Shown piece after piece: positions 60,091 to 64,000 of a stretch of 64,000 nt of DNA. This stretch comes from an uncultured Caldimonas sp. GTDB taxonomy: Bacteria; Pseudomonadota; Gammaproteobacteria; Burkholderiales; Burkholderiaceae. Within the stretch, counting starts at the first letter, position 1. Each line of letters opens with the position of its first letter. The stretch lies in assembly GCF_946480305.1 (NCBI RefSeq), contig NZ_CAMLJQ010000010.1:69807-133806 (forward strand). The letters run 5' to 3'. The notes beneath the pieces are model-generated. The model saw only the letters and a list, made by a program, of their open reading frames with translations. It did no database searches and was not told the DNA's origin. The position numbers and the translations under genes are program-made.

Positions 60091-60870
60091 ATGAGCTCAC
60101 CAACCAAGGCTTCCAAGGGCTACCGCCTCACTGCCGCCACCGGCATCCACCGGGGCGACCGCATGTACCAGCAGGACCAGGTGGAGGTGCTGGCCCACCC
60201 GCGTGTGCCGGGCTGCGTGATGGCCGTGGTGGCCGACGGCATGGGAGGCAAGAGCGGCGGGCGCAAGGCGTCGGATCAGGTCGTCCTCACAGCGCGGCAG
60301 TTGTTCGACCGCTACGCGCCCTCGATGGACGACCCGGCCGAGACGCTGAAGCAACTGGTGCTCGAATCGCACCTGATGATCAAGCTGACCGCCATCACGG
60401 CCGAAGAAGAGCCGCACAGCACCGTTGCAGCCTTCCTGGTCAGCCCCTCCCGCGAGTGTGATGTGATCCACGCTGGCGACTCGCGCGTCTATCACTTTCG
60501 CGGCGCCGACATGGTGAGTCGCACCAAGGACCATTCCTACGTGCAGCGGCTGGTCGACGAAGGCCAGATCACCGAAGACGAAGCGAATGTGCACCCGCAG
60601 TCCAACCTGCTGACCGGTTGCCTCGGCACCTTCCAGGACCCGCCCCTCACGCTGCAACACATCGACCGGCTCGAGATCGGCGACACGGTGATGGCCTGCA
60701 GCGACGGTCTGTGGCACTACTTCAGCCCCCGAGAACTGGGCGCCATCGTCAACACCCTGCCGCCGCGCGATGCCAGCGAGATGCTGGTGAGCAAGGCGCG
60801 ACAGCGCGCGCGTGGCGGCGGCGACAACCTGTCGCTTGCGATCGTCCGCGTGGAACTGCTGAGCGGCTGA
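60091..60870 (+). CDS. PP2C-family serine/threonine phosphatase
   Basis: A stand-alone 259-aa metal-dependent phosphatase. All metal-binding acidic residues are seen: QQD near 27-29, VVADGMGGKSGG near 46-57, HAGDSRVYHFRG, ACSDGLWHYF and GGGDNLSLAIVRV. No membrane segment or sensor domain is attached. Its kinase partner is not in the window, so the target is unknown. ATG 60091 has no clear Shine-Dalgarno; a TATAGT box is about 25 bp upstream. It converges on zapE with a 10-bp gap. Confidence 0.9.
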   Translation: MSSPTKASKGYRLTAATGIHRGDRMYQQDQVEVLAHPRVPGCVMAVVADGMGGKSGGRKASDQVVLTARQLFDRYAPSMDDPAETLKQLVLESHLMIKLTAITAEEEPHSTVAAFLVSPSRECDVIHAGDSRVYHFRGADMVSRTKDHSYVQRLVDEGQITEDEANVHPQSNLLTGCLGTFQDPPLTLQHIDRLEIGDTVMACSDGLWHYFSPRELGAIVNTLPPRDASEMLVSKARQRARGGGDNLSLAIVRVELLSG

Positions 60871-60880
60871 GCAGGCGCTG

Positions 60881-61981
60881 TCAGGTCAGGCGCGTGTCCA
60901 CATCGCGCTTGGCTTCCGAGAGGAACTCCTTCGACTGCATCTCGTGCAGGCGCGACACCGTGCGCGGGAATTCGTGCGCCAGCGGGCCTTCGGTATAGAG
61001 CTGCTCTGCCGGCACCTCGGCCGACATGATCAGCTTGACCCGTCGGTCGTACAGCACGTCGACCAGCCACGTGAAGCGCCGCGCCTCGGACGCCAGCCGT
61101 GGCGGCATCATCGGCACGTTCGACAGCAACAGCGTGTGGAACTGCGTCGCCAGCTCCAGGTAGTCGTTCTGCGAACGCGGGCCGCCGCACAGCGTCTGGA
61201 AGTCGAACCACACCACACCGCCGGCTCGCCGACGGGCGCGAATCTCGCGGTGTTCGATGTGCAGCACGCGGTCTTCATCGCGCGCTTCGGCGAGCTGGTC
61301 AAAGGCCTGTTCCATGGCCGCATCCGCCTGCGCGCCGAGCGGCGTGTGGTACAGCGTCACCTGCTCCAGCGTGCGGCGCCGATAGTCGGTGCCGTTGTCG
61401 ACGTTGATGATCTCCAGCTTCTCCTTCAGCAACTCGATCGCCGGCAGGATGCGATCGCGGTGCAGTCCGTTGGGATAGAGCCCGTCCGGATGGAAGTTGG
61501 ACGTCGTGACGATGCTGACGCGGTTATCGAACAGAGCTTTCAGCAGCCGGTGCAGGATCATCGCGTCGGTCACGTCGGCCACGTGGAACTCGTCGAAGCA
61601 GATCAGCCGGTGCTTGCGCGCGATGCGCTTGCCCAGCTCGTCCAGCGGGTTGACGGTGCCCTTCAGGTCGGCAAGTTCGCGGTGCACCTCACGCATGAAT
61701 TCGTGGAAGTGCAGCCGCGTCTTGCGCTGCAACGGCACGGCATTGAAGAAGCAGTCCATCAGGAAGCTCTTGCCCCGCCCCACCCCGCCATACATGTAGA
61801 CGCCGCGCGGCAGCGGTGGGTGCCTCAGCAGCTTGGTGAGGGGGTTCGATCGGCGCGCCTTGTAGTCGAGCCATTCATCGTGGCAACGCTGCAAGGCCGC
61901 GACGGCACGCAACTGCGCCGGGTCGCTCTTGTAGCCACGTTCCTTCAGCGTCTGTTCGTACAGCTCGGTGACGCTCAACAT
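60881..61981 (-). CDS. zapE: Cell division ATPase ZapE (AFG1-like)
   Basis: AAA-type ATPase of 366 aa; in E. coli it binds the Z-ring and matters under stress. Walker A is YMYGGVGRGKSFLMDCFF (about 64-81) and Walker B LICFDEFHVADVTDAMIL. FTWLVDVLYDRRVKLIMSAE near the end is characteristic of AFG1/ZapE. ATG 61981 is chosen over GTG 61990. A terminator separates it from lpdA, so it needs its own promoter or read-through; the odhB-lpdA-zapE order is common in Burkholderiales. Confidence 0.94.
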   Translation of the reverse strand: MLSVTELYEQTLKERGYKSDPAQLRAVAALQRCHDEWLDYKARRSNPLTKLLRHPPLPRGVYMYGGVGRGKSFLMDCFFNAVPLQRKTRLHFHEFMREVHRELADLKGTVNPLDELGKRIARKHRLICFDEFHVADVTDAMILHRLLKALFDNRVSIVTTSNFHPDGLYPNGLHRDRILPAIELLKEKLEIINVDNGTDYRRRTLEQVTLYHTPLGAQADAAMEQAFDQLAEARDEDRVLHIEHREIRARRRAGGVVWFDFQTLCGGPRSQNDYLELATQFHTLLLSNVPMMPPRLASEARRFTWLVDVLYDRRVKLIMSAEVPAEQLYTEGPLAHEFPRTVSRLHEMQSKEFLSEAKRDVDTRLT

Positions 61982-61999
61982 CCCAACCACCGTTCTAAC

Positions 62000-62026
62000 A
62001 AAAAGGGGCGACGGTGAAGTCGCCCC
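62000..62026 (-). terminator. Terminator after lpdA
   Basis: On the minus strand GGGGCGAC pairs with GTCGCCCC around TTCACC and is followed by TTTTT. It lies 23 bp after the lpdA stop. Confidence 0.9.
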
Positions 62027-62048
62027 GTGTCGTGCACTTCCGTTCAGG

Positions 62049-63479
<1,431 letters not shown>

Positions 63480-63494
63480 TCGTGCATCCCCGTC

Positions 63495-64000
63495 TTAGAT
63501 GTCGAACAGCAGGCGCGCCGGGTCTTCCAGTGCTTCCTTCATCGCCACCAGGCCCAGCACGGCTTCGCGGCCGTCGATGATGCGGTGGTCGTACGACATC
63601 GCGAGGTAGTTGATCGGGCGCACCACCACCTGACCGTTCTCGACGACAGCGCGGTCCTTGGTGGCATGCACACCCAGGATGGCCGACTGCGGCGGGTTGA
63701 TGATGGGGGTGGACAGCATCGAGCCGAACACGCCGCCGTTGGAGATGGAGAACGTGCCGCCGGACAGATCGTCGAGACCCAGCTTGCCGTCCTTGGCCTT
63801 TTGACCGAATTCGGCGATCTTCTTCTCGATCTCGGCGAAGGTCATCTGATCGCAGTTGCGCAGGATGGGGACCACCAGACCGCGCGGCGAGCCGACCGCA
63901 ATGCCGATGTCGAAGTAGCCGTGGTAGACGATGTCATTGCCGTCAACCGAGGCATTGAGGATCGGGTACTTCTTCAGCGCGTGCACCGCGGCTTTCACGA
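63495..64000 (-). CDS. odhB: 2-oxoglutarate dehydrogenase E2 (dihydrolipoyl succinyltransferase), 5' end cut by window
   Basis: The C-terminal 168 residues of the E2 core. The catalytic motif is [17 protein letters not shown] with His and Asp. [20 protein letters not shown] and [20 protein letters not shown] are typical of succinyl transferases. The lipoyl and E1/E3-binding domains lie outside the window. It precedes lpdA by 15 bp. The succinyl rather than acetyl type is inferred from overall resemblance to SucB/OdhB. Confidence 0.92.
   Translation of the reverse strand, partial: VKAAVHALKKYPILNASVDGNDIVYHGYFDIGIAVGSPRGLVVPILRNCDQMTFAEIEKKIAEFGQKAKDGKLGLDDLSGGTFSISNGGVFGSMLSTPIINPPQSAILGVHATKDRAVVENGQVVVRPINYLAMSYDHRIIDGREAVLGLVAMKEALEDPARLLFDI

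Overview
The window is chromosomal DNA from a high-GC betaproteobacterium, most probably order Burkholderiales (Rubrivivax/Leptothrix/Caldimonas-type). The evidence is gene content and order rather than any database match. It carries hisZ beside purA, hfq-hflX-hflK-hflC joined to hisS-yfgM-bamB-der, a PIN-PhoH protein next to a PrxQ-type peroxiredoxin, ppsA facing ppsR, and odhB-lpdA-zapE. It is almost wall-to-wall housekeeping genes: 63 protein genes (two cut by the window edges) and one tRNA. I see no prophage, insertion sequence, CRISPR array, toxin-antitoxin pair or defence island, and no gene-free stretch over 300 bp.

Layout. 1-3.6 kb: alaA (leftward, cut) diverges from a Mth938-like gene, bcp and phoH. 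3.7-6.9 kb: dnaB, then the rpsF-priB-rpsR-rplI operon, all leftward. 7-10.4 kb: a VC_2705-type sodium:solute symporter with its DUF4212 partner, a TPR protein and a small membrane protein. 10.5-14 kb: ppsA and its regulator ppsR, divergent. 14-29 kb: a leftward envelope and translation superoperon, rpsB-tsf-pyrH-frr-uppS-cdsA-dxr-rseP-bamA-skp-lpxD-fabZ-lpxA-lpxB-rnhB-spoU methylase. 29-33.4 kb: a rightward amidase, DadA-like oxidoreductase and nnr. 33.4-36 kb: rnr (leftward), tRNA-Leu(CAG) and a phosphoribosyltransferase. 36.5-52.6 kb: a long leftward run ndk-rlmN-pilF-rodZ-ispG-hisS-yfgM-bamB-der-hfq-hflX-hflK-hflC-DUF2065-hisZ-purA. 52.7-57 kb: scpB-rluB, and rluD diverging from bamD. 57.7-64 kb: dinG-type helicase, ydcH, a PP2C phosphatase, zapE, lpdA and the 3' part of odhB.

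How it works together. Three BAM genes (bamA, bamB, bamD), skp, rseP, the lipid A genes lpxD/A/B with fabZ, uppS, cdsA, dxr and ispG place much of outer-membrane building and isoprenoid supply in one region, interleaved with translation genes (rpsB, tsf, frr, rpsF, rpsR, rplI, tRNA, hisS, rlmN, rluB, rluD, der, hflX). Many neighbours overlap by 1-29 nt with stop/start fusions, which suggests translational coupling.

The most interesting signals are non-coding. The rpsB 5' leader can fold into an 88-nt cloverleaf-like element that begins almost at the predicted transcription start. The rpsF leader contains two mutually exclusive hairpins next to the ribosome-binding site. A consensus DnaA box and four TGTCC repeats lie just upstream of dnaB. 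A promoter-plus-terminator unit that looks like a short RNA lies between bcp and phoH. The only good Shine-Dalgarno of rnr is followed by ATC rather than ATG. All folds and promoters were read by eye and were not computed.
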